This document shows, in pieces, positions 7,291 through 14,658 of a DNA stretch of 14,751 bases; positions within the stretch are counted from its first letter, which is position 1; the number at the start of each line of letters is the position of its first letter. The notes below the pieces were generated by a model, which saw nothing but the letters and a program-made list of their open reading frames with translations, was not told where the DNA came from and did no database searches. The DNA comes from JBGPFS01 sp041483455 (GTDB lineage Bacteria; Chloroflexota; Limnocylindria; Limnocylindrales; CSP1-4): assembly GCA_041483455.1 (NCBI GenBank), contig JBGPFS010000040.1, positions 1 to 14,751 of the forward strand. The letters are read 5' to 3'. Both the position numbers and the translations under genes were made by a program.

Positions 7291-7729
7291 CAATCGCGGT
7301 CGTTCGGCGGCGATGGGCCAGGCCCTCCAACTGATGGACCATCCGCTGCCAGGCTGATCCTGACGCTCGACCTTGTCGTGTTCGTCGCCAGCGGGTTCGA
7401 TGCGCTGGCGATCCTGACGGCGAGTCGGAACAGGCGCCAGACCTGAGCCCACGGCAGGCCGAAGACGACCCTGGATCATCGGTCAGCCGATACCAAAGGA
7501 CCGCGGAGACGATGACCCAGCTGGATCATGAGGTGATCTACGATGTCGACGTCCTCACGATCGTGGGTAGCGCCCTCCCGTGTAACGCGGCGGAGCGGGA
7601 TCGCGGCGGGATCTCCGTGGCGCTCCACGACGGCCTCTACCGTCGTTCGGAGGGCATCAGCCGCCCACCAAGCACGCCGAAGACTGCGCCGCCGGAGGCC
7701 CACCGGCGGCGTCCACCCGCCGCCTTGAG
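7291..7729. other. Gene-free stretch between convergent operons
   Basis: About 440 bp between the stop of the GT4 gene and the stop of the minus-strand epimerase gene. Short open frames exist on both strands (for example ATG at 7512 on plus, running antisense into the epimerase gene), but none has a recognisable family signature and all become Arg/Pro/Ala-rich like shadow frames. One translated stretch downstream of the GT4 stop in the same frame reads as hydrophobic (LILTLDLVVFVASGF), without a start codon, and may be a decayed remnant. The clearest structure is the hairpin at 7687-7711, listed separately. I see no tRNA, repeat array or IS end. Confidence 0.5.
7687..7711 (-). terminator. Strong GC hairpin after the minus-strand epimerase operon
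   Basis: CGCCGCCGG (7687-7695) and CCGGCGGCG (7703-7711) form a perfect 9-bp stem with a 7-nt loop. It begins 18 nt past the stop of the last minus-strand gene, so it is well placed to end that operon. It could also act on readthrough from the plus-strand genes. The minus-strand sequence after the stem has only a few scattered T residues, so termination may be weak or factor-assisted. Confidence 0.5.
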
Positions 7730-8782
7730 TCACGCGCTCGCCTCGAGGTCCGCTCGGTGGCGCTCGATCGCCGCGTCGATCACGGGAAGGTTCGCCCGGG
7801 CCCACTCCACCGTCCGAGAGACTCCCTCCGGGAGGCCCACCTCGGCGCGGAAGCCGAGCGCTGCCTCAGCCTTGGCGGGACTTCCCAGGCGATTGCCTGA
7901 ATGATCCCAGGCCCGGCGTTCCACCAACTCGACGGGCGCGGGTGGGTCGACAAAGGCGTTGATCGTCTCGGCGAGCTCCCGGATGGTCGTCTCCACGCCG
8001 CTTGCCAGGTTGTAGACCTCGCCCACTTCGCCACGGGCGGCGCACAGGATCAGGCCTCGGACGATGTCTTCGACGTAGATGAAATCCCGAGAGGAAAGCC
8101 CCGCGTTCTCCAGGCGAAGCGGCATGCCCTTGAGGGCCCGGTAAACGAACGTCGGCGTGACGTTGCGCCAGACCGTGGCCGGCGTCCCTCGCCAGCGCCC
8201 GGCCCCCAGGATCTCACCGGGTCCGTAGACGTTCTGGAAGCGCGCGATGACCGTTGGCAGCCCGTGGCGAGCCTGGAAGTAGTTGGCGTACATCTCGCCG
8301 ACGATCTTGGAGATCTGATACGGCGAATCGAGGTGGAGCGAGACCGGATCGTCCTCGGTGGTCGGGCGCGCATCGCCGTAGATCTTCTCCGCGACTGTGC
8401 AGCCCGCCGAGGAGTAGACGACCCGTCGAAGGTGGCGGAACGTCGAGAGGCGGTTGAACAGCTTGAGACTAGTCAGGGTGTTGTTGTCGTGATCCGCGAG
8501 CGGATCGTGCATCGAGCTCTGGTTGCCGTGGTACGTGGCCAGGTGGAAGACGAGATCCAGGTCGTCCTGAAGCCCCGCCAAGATGCGATCGTCGGTGATC
8601 GAAGCCTCGGTGAACTCGACACCTGAGAGGGTCAGCACGTCGGTTCGGTCCGCAGACAGCAGGTTGTCGACGATGTGGATCCGGCGCGCGCCGCGCCTGT
8701 GGAGTGCCCGGACCAGGTTGGAGCCGACGAAGCCGGCCCCACCCACGACAAGGATCGAGGCGCCCTGGACATCGTCTGTCAT
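7730..8782 (-). CDS. NAD-dependent epimerase/dehydratase (extended SDR), nucleotide-sugar modifying, second copy
   Basis: A 350-residue extended short-chain dehydrogenase/reductase. The nucleotide-binding motif GGAGFVG is at 14-20, followed by the acidic IVDN turn (37-40). The catalytic YxxxK is Y155-QIS-K159, and the preceding strand VVYSSAG (121-127) offers the catalytic Ser. SRDFIYVEDI (231-240) is the usual substrate-domain block of NDP-sugar epimerases, and the protein has RFQNVYGPGEILGAGRWRGT (181-200). Likely activity is C4 epimerisation or 4,6-dehydration of an NDP-sugar; which one cannot be decided by eye. It starts with ATG only 2 bp after the TAG of the other SDR gene, so they share an operon and possibly a pathway. 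The Shine-Dalgarno is weak. It is the last gene of the operon and is followed by a strong hairpin. It differs clearly from its SDR neighbour, so it is not a recent duplicate. Confidence 0.87.
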   Translation of the reverse strand: MTDDVQGASILVVGGAGFVGSNLVRALHRRGARRIHIVDNLLSADRTDVLTLSGVEFTEASITDDRILAGLQDDLDLVFHLATYHGNQSSMHDPLADHDNNTLTSLKLFNRLSTFRHLRRVVYSSAGCTVAEKIYGDARPTTEDDPVSLHLDSPYQISKIVGEMYANYFQARHGLPTVIARFQNVYGPGEILGAGRWRGTPATVWRNVTPTFVYRALKGMPLRLENAGLSSRDFIYVEDIVRGLILCAARGEVGEVYNLASGVETTIRELAETINAFVDPPAPVELVERRAWDHSGNRLGSPAKAEAALGFRAEVGLPEGVSRTVEWARANLPVIDAAIERHRADLEASA

Positions 8783-8784
8783 GG

Positions 8785-9732
8785 CTAAGCCCGCAGGTCC
8801 TCGAGCTTGAGGTGGGTATACGTGTCGGAGATCCCATATTGCCGGTAGTACGCGATCGCTTGAGCCACGCCCGTCACAAGAGGCACACTCACTTGCCAGT
8901 CGAAGTCCTGGCGCGTATCCGTCGGGTCGAGGAGGATCGTGTAGGCGTCGTCCTCACCACGTGGCCGCACCTCCACGGGCTTCTCGAGGGTGATGCCGAG
9001 CGCGGCGATGGTCGCGTCGAACAACTCCTTGATCGCATAGTCGGCGCCGGACGAGACGTGGTAGGCGCCGCGGCGACCGAGACCGTCGATCGCCTTTACC
9101 AGCACGTTCACAAGGTCGGCGACATAGACGAAGTCGCGGCGCGTGTCCATGACAAAGCACGGCTTGCCGGTGGTCAGGCGCGAGTAGAAGGTAGGGAGGG
9201 GACCACTCAGATTCCGTGGCCCGTATGCGTTGGCCAACCGGAACGACAGGTAGTCGATGCCGCTCAGGGCGATGTATTGCTCCCCGGCCGTCTTGCTGAT
9301 CGCGTAGCTGCTCCCGTCAGGGCGGATCGGATGGGACAGCGTGATCGGTTGCTCGATCGGATGGAGGCCGTAGCAGAGCGCGGTCTGGAGGTAGATCAGC
9401 CGCCGAGAGCCTGTCACCAGCGATGCCCGGGTCACGTTCGCCGAACCGACGACGTTGGTGAGAGCGTCGCGGGCCCAATCCTGGGGGTCCTTGTAGGATG
9501 CCGCGGCGTGGACCACGACCTCAGGCCCGAATTCGCCGAACGCCCGATCGACCAGCCCGCCGTCGGCGATGTCGCCCTCCACCACGGTGAGGCCTGCGGC
9601 GGAGGCCGGCAGGTTGTCCCTCCGGCCGGTGGCGTAATTGTCGATGACCAGGACCTCGTCGCCACGCGCGAGCAAGAGATCCGTGAGGTGCGACCCGACG
9701 AAGCCGGCACCGCCGGTGACGAGGATCTTCAA
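8785..9732 (-). CDS. NAD-dependent epimerase/dehydratase (extended SDR), nucleotide-sugar modifying, first copy
   Basis: A 315-residue extended SDR. GGAGFVG (7-13) binds the NAD(P) diphosphate, and Asp31 in VIDNYATG is the usual NAD-selecting acid. The catalytic pair is Tyr143/Lys147 (SYAISK), with Thr117 in LIYLQTALCYG as the likely Ser/Thr partner. RRDFVYVADLV (198-208) and GAYHVSSG (222-229) match NDP-sugar 4-epimerase-like enzymes. The frame stays open upstream to 9963, but that extension lies inside the amidotransferase gene and has no family character. The TTG at 9732 puts Met directly before KILVTGGAGFVG, overlaps the upstream TGA by 4 bp (TTGA), and has GGAAGG 9 nt before it, so I place the start there. 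The conserved C-terminal tail ISDTYTHLKLEDL suggests a specific subfamily that I cannot name. It is expected to make or interconvert a sugar nucleotide for this locus. Confidence 0.88.
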   Translation of the reverse strand: MKILVTGGAGFVGSHLTDLLLARGDEVLVIDNYATGRRDNLPASAAGLTVVEGDIADGGLVDRAFGEFGPEVVVHAAASYKDPQDWARDALTNVVGSANVTRASLVTGSRRLIYLQTALCYGLHPIEQPITLSHPIRPDGSSYAISKTAGEQYIALSGIDYLSFRLANAYGPRNLSGPLPTFYSRLTTGKPCFVMDTRRDFVYVADLVNVLVKAIDGLGRRGAYHVSSGADYAIKELFDATIAALGITLEKPVEVRPRGEDDAYTILLDPTDTRQDFDWQVSVPLVTGVAQAIAYYRQYGISDTYTHLKLEDLRA

Positions 9733-11657
9733 CTTACGCGACCTTCCTTCAACGTTGTCGGCAGGGCTCGAAATGCCGCAGCCTTGTCGTGGAACTCCTG
9801 GTGCCAGATCTCCAGGGAGAAGAAGCCCCAGAAGCCGCGACCGAACGTGGATTCTCCGTCCTGTGCCTGAAGCACCCGCCGATTGTCGACCCACGAACGA
9901 TCCAGGGCCGCCTGCGATGTGAGCAGGTCGACGATGAATTCGCGGGCCGGGCCATTCGCCCACACGCTGATCGGGGTCGGAAAACCCATCTTGTCGCGAC
10001 GGTTCGAGATGGCCGCCGGTAGAATCGGCGCGAATGCAGCTCTGAGCACGCGCTTCAACTGCCCGTCCTCGAACTTGATGTTGGCCGGGATCGTCGCGGC
10101 CAGCTCGACAAGCGGGTGATCCAAGAACGGGAGGCGAGACTCAAGGCCGTGAGCCATGCTCATCCGGTCCTCCACCTGGAGAAGCGCCGGTAAGAGCGTC
10201 TTGAAATCGAAGTGGGTCATGCGATCGAGGTACGACTCGCCTTTGAGATTGTCCGCCTGGAAGATCGAGCGGAACGTCTCATATGGCGAGTAGTCATCGA
10301 GTATCTCCCAGTTGACTACATCCTGGAGGTGCGTCGCCCGGCTGATCAACCGGAAATAGCGCCGATCCATCTCCTCGAAGAGGCCGTCCCGCCAGAACTC
10401 CTGGAGCAGCGGCTTGTACTGGCGGAGGGCCGTCAGGTTGGGCAGGATCGATTCGTAGGTCACGATGAAGTTGCCGTCGTGCATGGTCCCGTCGATCGCG
10501 GCCTTGAGGCACTGCTCGAGGTAGGCGATGAGGTATCGAGCGTAGCCGCCAAACAGCTCGTCGCCGCCCTGGCCCCCGAGGACCACCTTACGATGGCGAC
10601 GGGCGAGCCTGGAGACCATGAACTGAGGAAACGCACCCGGCCCCGCTACCGGGTAGTCGAGATGGTAGATGACCCGCCGGATCTCAGCGATGAAGTGGTC
10701 AACGGTGATGTCCAGCTCGTGAAGCTCGATCCCCTTGTCTCGGGCCAGCTCCCGGGCGTACCGGCTCTCGTCGTAGTCGGGTCCGAGCGAGAACTTGCCG
10801 GTGAACGCCTGGAGGAGGCCCGGCCGCTCGCCCGCAGCCAAGGTGGCCACGATGCTGGAGTCGAGCCCGCCGCTCAGGTACGCGCCGACTGGGACATCCG
10901 CCCGGAGGTGGACCCGGACGGAGTCGCTCAGCAGTTCGCGCAGTCGTTCCTCGTAGTACCGAGATGTCCGGCTGAAGTCGAGGTCGTAGTAGACGTCCCA
11001 GTATCGGGTCACCTGGACTCGTCCGTCACGGATCCGCAGCTTGTGACCGGGTGGGAGCTCGCGGATGCCGGCGAACAGTGTCTTGCCGTCGAGGCAGAAC
11101 TGGAACGTCAGGTAGTCCCGCAGCCCAGCCAGATCGGTCTCGATCGCAGGGAGGAACGGGAGCAGCGCCTTCGCCTCAGAGGCGAAGTAGAGACGCCCGT
11201 CGACTACTGCGTAGTAGAACGGCTTCATCCCGAACCGGTCGCGGGCGCAGAAGAGCGAACTGTCATCAGGGTCCCAGATGGCGAACGCGAACATCCCGCG
11301 CAGACGGACCAGGCAATCCTCGCCCCAGCGTCGGTAGGCGGCAAGGATCACCTCGGTGTCCGACGTCGTCCGGAAGTCGCCTTGGCCGAGCTCGTCGCGC
11401 AACTCGATGTAGTTGTAGACCTCGCCGTTGTAGGTGATCCAGTCGCCGGCTTGATCGGTCATCGGCTGATCGCCCGAGACCAGGTCGATGATCTGGAGGC
11501 GCCGGTGGGCGAACCCGACCCGATCCGTGGGCCCAACCCACGTCCCCTCCCCGTCCGGCCCGCGATGACGGATGAGGTGGCTCATCGCTGCGAGGCGGCC
11601 CTCCGGATCGGGAATGGGCTGGCCGTCGAGACTGAAGATGCCGGCGATCCCGCACAC
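9729..11657 (-). CDS. asnB: Asparagine synthetase-type glutamine-dependent amidotransferase
   Basis: A 642-residue, two-domain enzyme. The N-terminal class II glutaminase domain starts MCGIAGIF with the Cys2 nucleophile, which also fixes the GTG start. Other glutamine-site residues are present: HRRLQIIDL (51-59), YNGEVYNY (76-83) and TSDTEV (98-103). The synthetase domain has the PP-loop SGGLDSS (262-268), and near the C-terminus ESRLPFLDHPLVELAATIP and then KRVLRAAFAPILP and KMGFPTPISVW, all typical of AsnB. Catalytic residues look intact. Housekeeping asparagine synthesis is possible. However, AsnB homologues inside surface-polysaccharide loci (for example WbpS in Pseudomonas O-antigen clusters) are thought to amidate sugar carboxylates, and the placement between a glycosyltransferase-like gene and sugar epimerases favours that (inference). 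The start lies 11 bp after the upstream TAG, with GGAAGGGTAGG as ribosome site, and the stop overlaps the next start. Confidence 0.92.
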   Translation of the reverse strand: MCGIAGIFSLDGQPIPDPEGRLAAMSHLIRHRGPDGEGTWVGPTDRVGFAHRRLQIIDLVSGDQPMTDQAGDWITYNGEVYNYIELRDELGQGDFRTTSDTEVILAAYRRWGEDCLVRLRGMFAFAIWDPDDSSLFCARDRFGMKPFYYAVVDGRLYFASEAKALLPFLPAIETDLAGLRDYLTFQFCLDGKTLFAGIRELPPGHKLRIRDGRVQVTRYWDVYYDLDFSRTSRYYEERLRELLSDSVRVHLRADVPVGAYLSGGLDSSIVATLAAGERPGLLQAFTGKFSLGPDYDESRYARELARDKGIELHELDITVDHFIAEIRRVIYHLDYPVAGPGAFPQFMVSRLARRHRKVVLGGQGGDELFGGYARYLIAYLEQCLKAAIDGTMHDGNFIVTYESILPNLTALRQYKPLLQEFWRDGLFEEMDRRYFRLISRATHLQDVVNWEILDDYSPYETFRSIFQADNLKGESYLDRMTHFDFKTLLPALLQVEDRMSMAHGLESRLPFLDHPLVELAATIPANIKFEDGQLKRVLRAAFAPILPAAISNRRDKMGFPTPISVWANGPAREFIVDLLTSQAALDRSWVDNRRVLQAQDGESTFGRGFWGFFSLEIWHQEFHDKAAAFRALPTTLKEGRVS

Positions 11658-11668
11658 GTATTGCGTTC

Positions 11669-13024
11669 CTACCCTTCCGCCCGGTCACGGGCACGCGATC
11701 TGAGGCGCAATAGCGGCCGCAGGAGGCCAGTCCGTTCGAGGATGGTCCGAACGACCGGCCTCAGCCGCTGCTTGACGATAACGAACAGCCACGACGGCCG
11801 ATCCAGCCGCCGCTCCCAAGCGCCCAGAGCACGCTCGACGACCCCGGGGGGGCTGCCTGCCGGGGCGGTGTCGATCCCCGCCAGGATGGCATGGACGAAC
11901 ACCGAGGACTCGTATCTCCGCGATGCGACGATGTCCCGGTAGGCCCGGTCCGCCAGCTGCGTTCGCAACGCTTCGTCCGACATGAGGTCGAGCATCTCTT
12001 CGATGTTGGAGAAGTCGCGCCGCAAGGGCAGATAGTGGACGCCAGCTTCAAGTACCCCGTTGTACGACCCCTCGACCAGCACCTGGGCAGTCCGCGTCAT
12101 ACATGCCTCCAGGTGCCGCGGCGAGATCGCAGCGAGTCCCAGGCTGCCGTCCCGGTCGGGGAAGCAAGCCGCTTCGACTTCCTCGAAGGTAGCCTCCGGA
12201 TAGGCGACCCGGTAGGCGCGCGTTCGTTCGCGGAGCGAGCCGTCACGATCGATCAGGCTGGCCCCTCCTTCGGCACCGATGGTCCAGCGGGTTCGCAGGA
12301 GAAAGCGATACCAGTCGTCGCCGAGCAGCGTGTCATCATCGCGAAGGGAGATATCGGCGCCTAGACCGCGCGCCGCAGCATGGCTGGCGAACAACTCCGC
12401 GATCTGCCCCTTGAGCAGGCCGTGCCTGCCCAGCCAGTATTCGGGTCGCCATGCGCGGTAGCCGATGTCGATCGTCCGCTCCCCAGCCGTCGCAGCCAAT
12501 CGGTCGATCCTCGCGAGCGACGCCGGCTCGATGTAGCCAGTGAGGACACGCGTGAAGCTCGTCGGCCCATCGAGCAGTGCCCCGTAGATGGTCCGCCACT
12601 CAGACTCCGGGGCGCAACTCAGGACGTGATCCACTTCGAATCGACGCAGGAACTCGACCAGCAGGTCCGTCTGGATGAACTCGTCCTGAGGGATGGCTAC
12701 CTTCCGGCATCGCAGCCGCCGGACCGGCTCCAACTTCCGGATGAGCCGCCTGAAGACCAGCGGCTGCCATCGCTGGGCCAGCAGAACCGTGTGGAAGACG
12801 ACGAGGTCCACCTCCAGGCGGTCGATCCAAGTGGGGATGGAACGCACCGCCAGGTTCAGGTAGATGCTCGGCCGGCCGCCGTACCGTTGGAACGCGTAGA
12901 GGTGGTCAGCGATCGCGGCTCGGAGCGGGGCACGTTCCGCGTAGTAGAGAACCAGCGTGATGCCGCCCGCCGCTTGAGCTCCCCGAAGGACGGTCCCGCC
13001 CCGATCCTCAACGGACGAACTCAT
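11669..13024 (-). CDS. Uncharacterised glycosyltransferase-like protein A (GT-B-like C-terminal domain), paralogue of the divergent gene
   Basis: A 451-residue protein with no family I can name confidently. The N-terminal part opens with a strand-like ITLVLYYAERAP (22-33) and a possible acceptor-domain fold; IPQDEF (111-116) follows. The C-terminal half contains IDIGYRAW (186-193), GDDWYRFL (235-242), GAEGGASL (250-257), SPRHLEA (301-307), VEGSYNGVLE (317-326) and HYLPLRRDFSN (330-340). The SPRHLEA-to-DFSN stretch, then LADRAYRDI, is laid out like the donor site of GT4/CgeB-like glycosyltransferases. The tail is basic and may touch the membrane. Nearly all these motifs recur in order in the divergent gene at 13245-14576, so both are homologues of normal length. 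The frame stays open up to a GTG at 13072, but the added 16 residues have no counterpart in the paralogue; I prefer the ATG at 13024. It heads the four-gene minus-strand operon. Confidence 0.7.
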   Translation of the reverse strand: MSSSVEDRGGTVLRGAQAAGGITLVLYYAERAPLRAAIADHLYAFQRYGGRPSIYLNLAVRSIPTWIDRLEVDLVVFHTVLLAQRWQPLVFRRLIRKLEPVRRLRCRKVAIPQDEFIQTDLLVEFLRRFEVDHVLSCAPESEWRTIYGALLDGPTSFTRVLTGYIEPASLARIDRLAATAGERTIDIGYRAWRPEYWLGRHGLLKGQIAELFASHAAARGLGADISLRDDDTLLGDDWYRFLLRTRWTIGAEGGASLIDRDGSLRERTRAYRVAYPEATFEEVEAACFPDRDGSLGLAAISPRHLEACMTRTAQVLVEGSYNGVLEAGVHYLPLRRDFSNIEEMLDLMSDEALRTQLADRAYRDIVASRRYESSVFVHAILAGIDTAPAGSPPGVVERALGAWERRLDRPSWLFVIVKQRLRPVVRTILERTGLLRPLLRLRSRARDRAEG

Positions 13025-13244
13025 CAGCCGGCGCAGGATAGCATGGCCCGGATGCCCGGACCCCAGACCCACGGGGGCATCTGCGAGCTAACGGGGTCGC
13101 GACTCGAGAGAGGTCCGATGTCCGCTTGCTGGTTCCTTCGCTGATGCGCCAGGAGATCGGGCGTTTGCCCGTTCTGGTTGAGGCAGGCCAACGAGCGGGC
13201 CGTGCCTCGGAACACAGTCGCTCGTTTCCTGCCGGTGGAGTTAG
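13025..13244. promoter_or_regulatory. Divergent intergenic region between the two paralogues, with hairpins and a possible tiny leader ORF
   Basis: These 220 bp separate two divergent genes and should contain promoters for both, though I find no clear -10/-35 pair. On the plus strand a GAGAGG ribosome-like site lies 4 nt before ATG at 13118, opening an 8-codon frame MSACWFLR that stops at 13144. It is followed by the hairpin CGGGC-GTTT-GCCCG (13158-13171), and then by a longer one, AGGCAGGCC (13181-13189) with GGCC-G-TGCCT (13198-13207), one bulged base. This order looks like a leader-peptide attenuator for gene B, but eight codons with one Trp is thin evidence. Confidence 0.28.
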
Positions 13245-14576
13245 GTGGCAGCCGGTGAAGTCTTGAGCTCAGCTTCGGCAACCGAGTCGCGCCTGATCGC
13301 CGACGGCATCCTGGTCCTCTATCACTATTCACCGCCATACGCCTCGGCGGTCATCGAGCACGTCCAGGCGTTCGAGCGCCATTCGCGCTTTCCGGTCTGG
13401 CTGGTCAATGTGGAGCACGGGTTTCCGCCCGAGCTTCATCGGATGACGCCGACGGTGATCGTGCTCCACTACTCCCTGTTCGGATCTGCGCACTACTTCT
13501 TGGACGAAGAGTTCCGGGGATTTCTCGACCGGACGACCCAAAGTCACCGGATCGCGTTCTTCCAGGACGAGTACTACTTCTGTGGCCAACGGTTTGCCTT
13601 CATCGATCGGTACCGAATTGACTGCGTCTACACCCTGGTTGACTGGGAGCACCACGACGCCGTATACGGTCGCCATACGTACGGCCCACGCCTCGTCTAT
13701 ACGATCCCCGGCTACGTGAGCGATGACCTGGTGCGACTCGCCGACGAGCGCAGCATCCCTGATCACCAACGCCGCATTGACGTGGGTTACCGCGCCCGGT
13801 CACTTCCGTTCTACATGGGTCGCGGCGCCCAGGAGAAGCGCGAGATCGGAGTCCGCTTCAAGGCGATGGCCCGCCACCTCGACCTCCGGCTTGACATCGA
13901 GACGGATGAGGAATCTCGTCTCTACGGGGACAGCTGGATCGACTTCCTCGCCGACTGCCGTGCCGTTCTCGGGGTGGAGGCTGGCGTCTCGATCTTCGAC
14001 CTCGACGATACGGTGCGCCAGGAGTCCGAGAGACTCGTGGCGGAAGCGCCGGGTATCAGCTTCGGGGAGATGAGCGAGCGACTGCTCCGGCGGTGGGAGG
14101 GCAACGTCCCATACCGCACCGTTAGCCCTCGGCACTTCGAAGCCGCCGCATTCCGGGTGACTCAGATCCTCTTCGAGGGCCACTACTCGGGCGTGCTCGA
14201 GCCGATGGTCCATTTTCTCCCGCTACGGAAAGACTTCTCCAATTTCGATGAGATCGTCCGACTCTACCGCGACCCTACCATCCGGCGCACGCTCACTGAC
14301 CGGGCCTACTCCGATCTGATCGCGTCTGGTCGGTACTCGTACCGGCGCTTCGTGAGCGAATTCGATGACGAGCTCGAGGCTTGTGGCCTGCGTCCAGCAG
14401 CCGATGCCACCGAAGCCGAGCACATTCGACGCCTGCTCGCACGCGGGGCGCGGGCACGGAAGCTCCGGGCCCGGGTGCGAGCGAGATACCGTCGTTGGGC
14501 GGAGCGACCATTCGGGCGCCAGGTCCGCGGTCTCGCTCGCGCCGTACTCGGAAGGTCCGGTGGCGGTGACGACTGA
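13245..14576 (+). CDS. Uncharacterised glycosyltransferase-like protein B (GT-B-like), paralogue of the divergent gene
   Basis: A 443-residue protein. Motifs in order: GILVLYHYSPPYASAVIEHV (21-40), IAFFQDEYYF (103-112), IDVGYRARSLPFYMGR (178-193), YGDSWIDFL (227-235), GVEAGVSIFDLDD (243-255), SPRHFEA (294-300), FEGHYSGVLE (310-319), HFLPLRKDFSN (323-333) and LTDRAYSDLIASGRY (350-364). The C-terminal half resembles the donor domain of GT4/CgeB-like glycosyltransferases, so addition of a sugar to the repeat unit is the best guess. The last 60 residues are very Arg/Ala-rich with a possible amphipathic helix. GTG at 13245 has GGTGGAG 4 nt upstream. It lies divergent to its paralogue A across 220 bp. 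The similarity spans the whole length, but identity is modest outside the motif blocks, so the duplication is old or the two were recruited separately. Confidence 0.7.
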   Translation: MAAGEVLSSASATESRLIADGILVLYHYSPPYASAVIEHVQAFERHSRFPVWLVNVEHGFPPELHRMTPTVIVLHYSLFGSAHYFLDEEFRGFLDRTTQSHRIAFFQDEYYFCGQRFAFIDRYRIDCVYTLVDWEHHDAVYGRHTYGPRLVYTIPGYVSDDLVRLADERSIPDHQRRIDVGYRARSLPFYMGRGAQEKREIGVRFKAMARHLDLRLDIETDEESRLYGDSWIDFLADCRAVLGVEAGVSIFDLDDTVRQESERLVAEAPGISFGEMSERLLRRWEGNVPYRTVSPRHFEAAAFRVTQILFEGHYSGVLEPMVHFLPLRKDFSNFDEIVRLYRDPTIRRTLTDRAYSDLIASGRYSYRRFVSEFDDELEACGLRPAADATEAEHIRRLLARGARARKLRARVRARYRRWAERPFGRQVRGLARAVLGRSGGGDD

Positions 14577-14658
14577 CTCCGCGCGGGAGTGCCTGCTGCC
14601 CGGGAAGACCTCAGCAACGGCAGCCCAGGCGTGCTCAGTACTTGCCTCTCCGGAGCCC
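14577..14658. terminator. Hairpin between convergent gene ends
   Basis: The 82 bp between two convergent stops contain GCCTGCTGCC (14591-14600), which pairs with GGCAG (14619-14623) and CAGGC (14626-14630). This gives a 10-bp stem with a 2-nt CC bulge and an 18-nt loop. The place is right for a bidirectional terminator, but no T-run follows on either strand, so the call is tentative. Confidence 0.35.

Noticed and set aside
7512..7904. 130-codon plus-strand frame starting ATGACCCAG
   Set aside because: It starts in the gene-poor gap with a marginal ribosome site, becomes Arg/Pro-rich and runs antisense into the epimerase gene; no family recognised.
9733..9963. N-terminal extension of the first epimerase into the amidotransferase gene
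   Set aside because: The extension has no SDR character; TTG at 9732 puts the Rossmann strand at the N-terminus and gives a TTGA overlap with a ribosome site.
10212..11942. 576-codon plus-strand frame opposite the amidotransferase
   Set aside because: Antisense to a complete AsnB-type gene with intact catalytic motifs; its composition is that of a reverse-complement shadow.
13025..13072. GTG start for protein A, adding 16 residues
   Set aside because: The extra residues have no match in the paralogue and no ribosome site was seen; the ATG at 13024 is more likely, though not proven.
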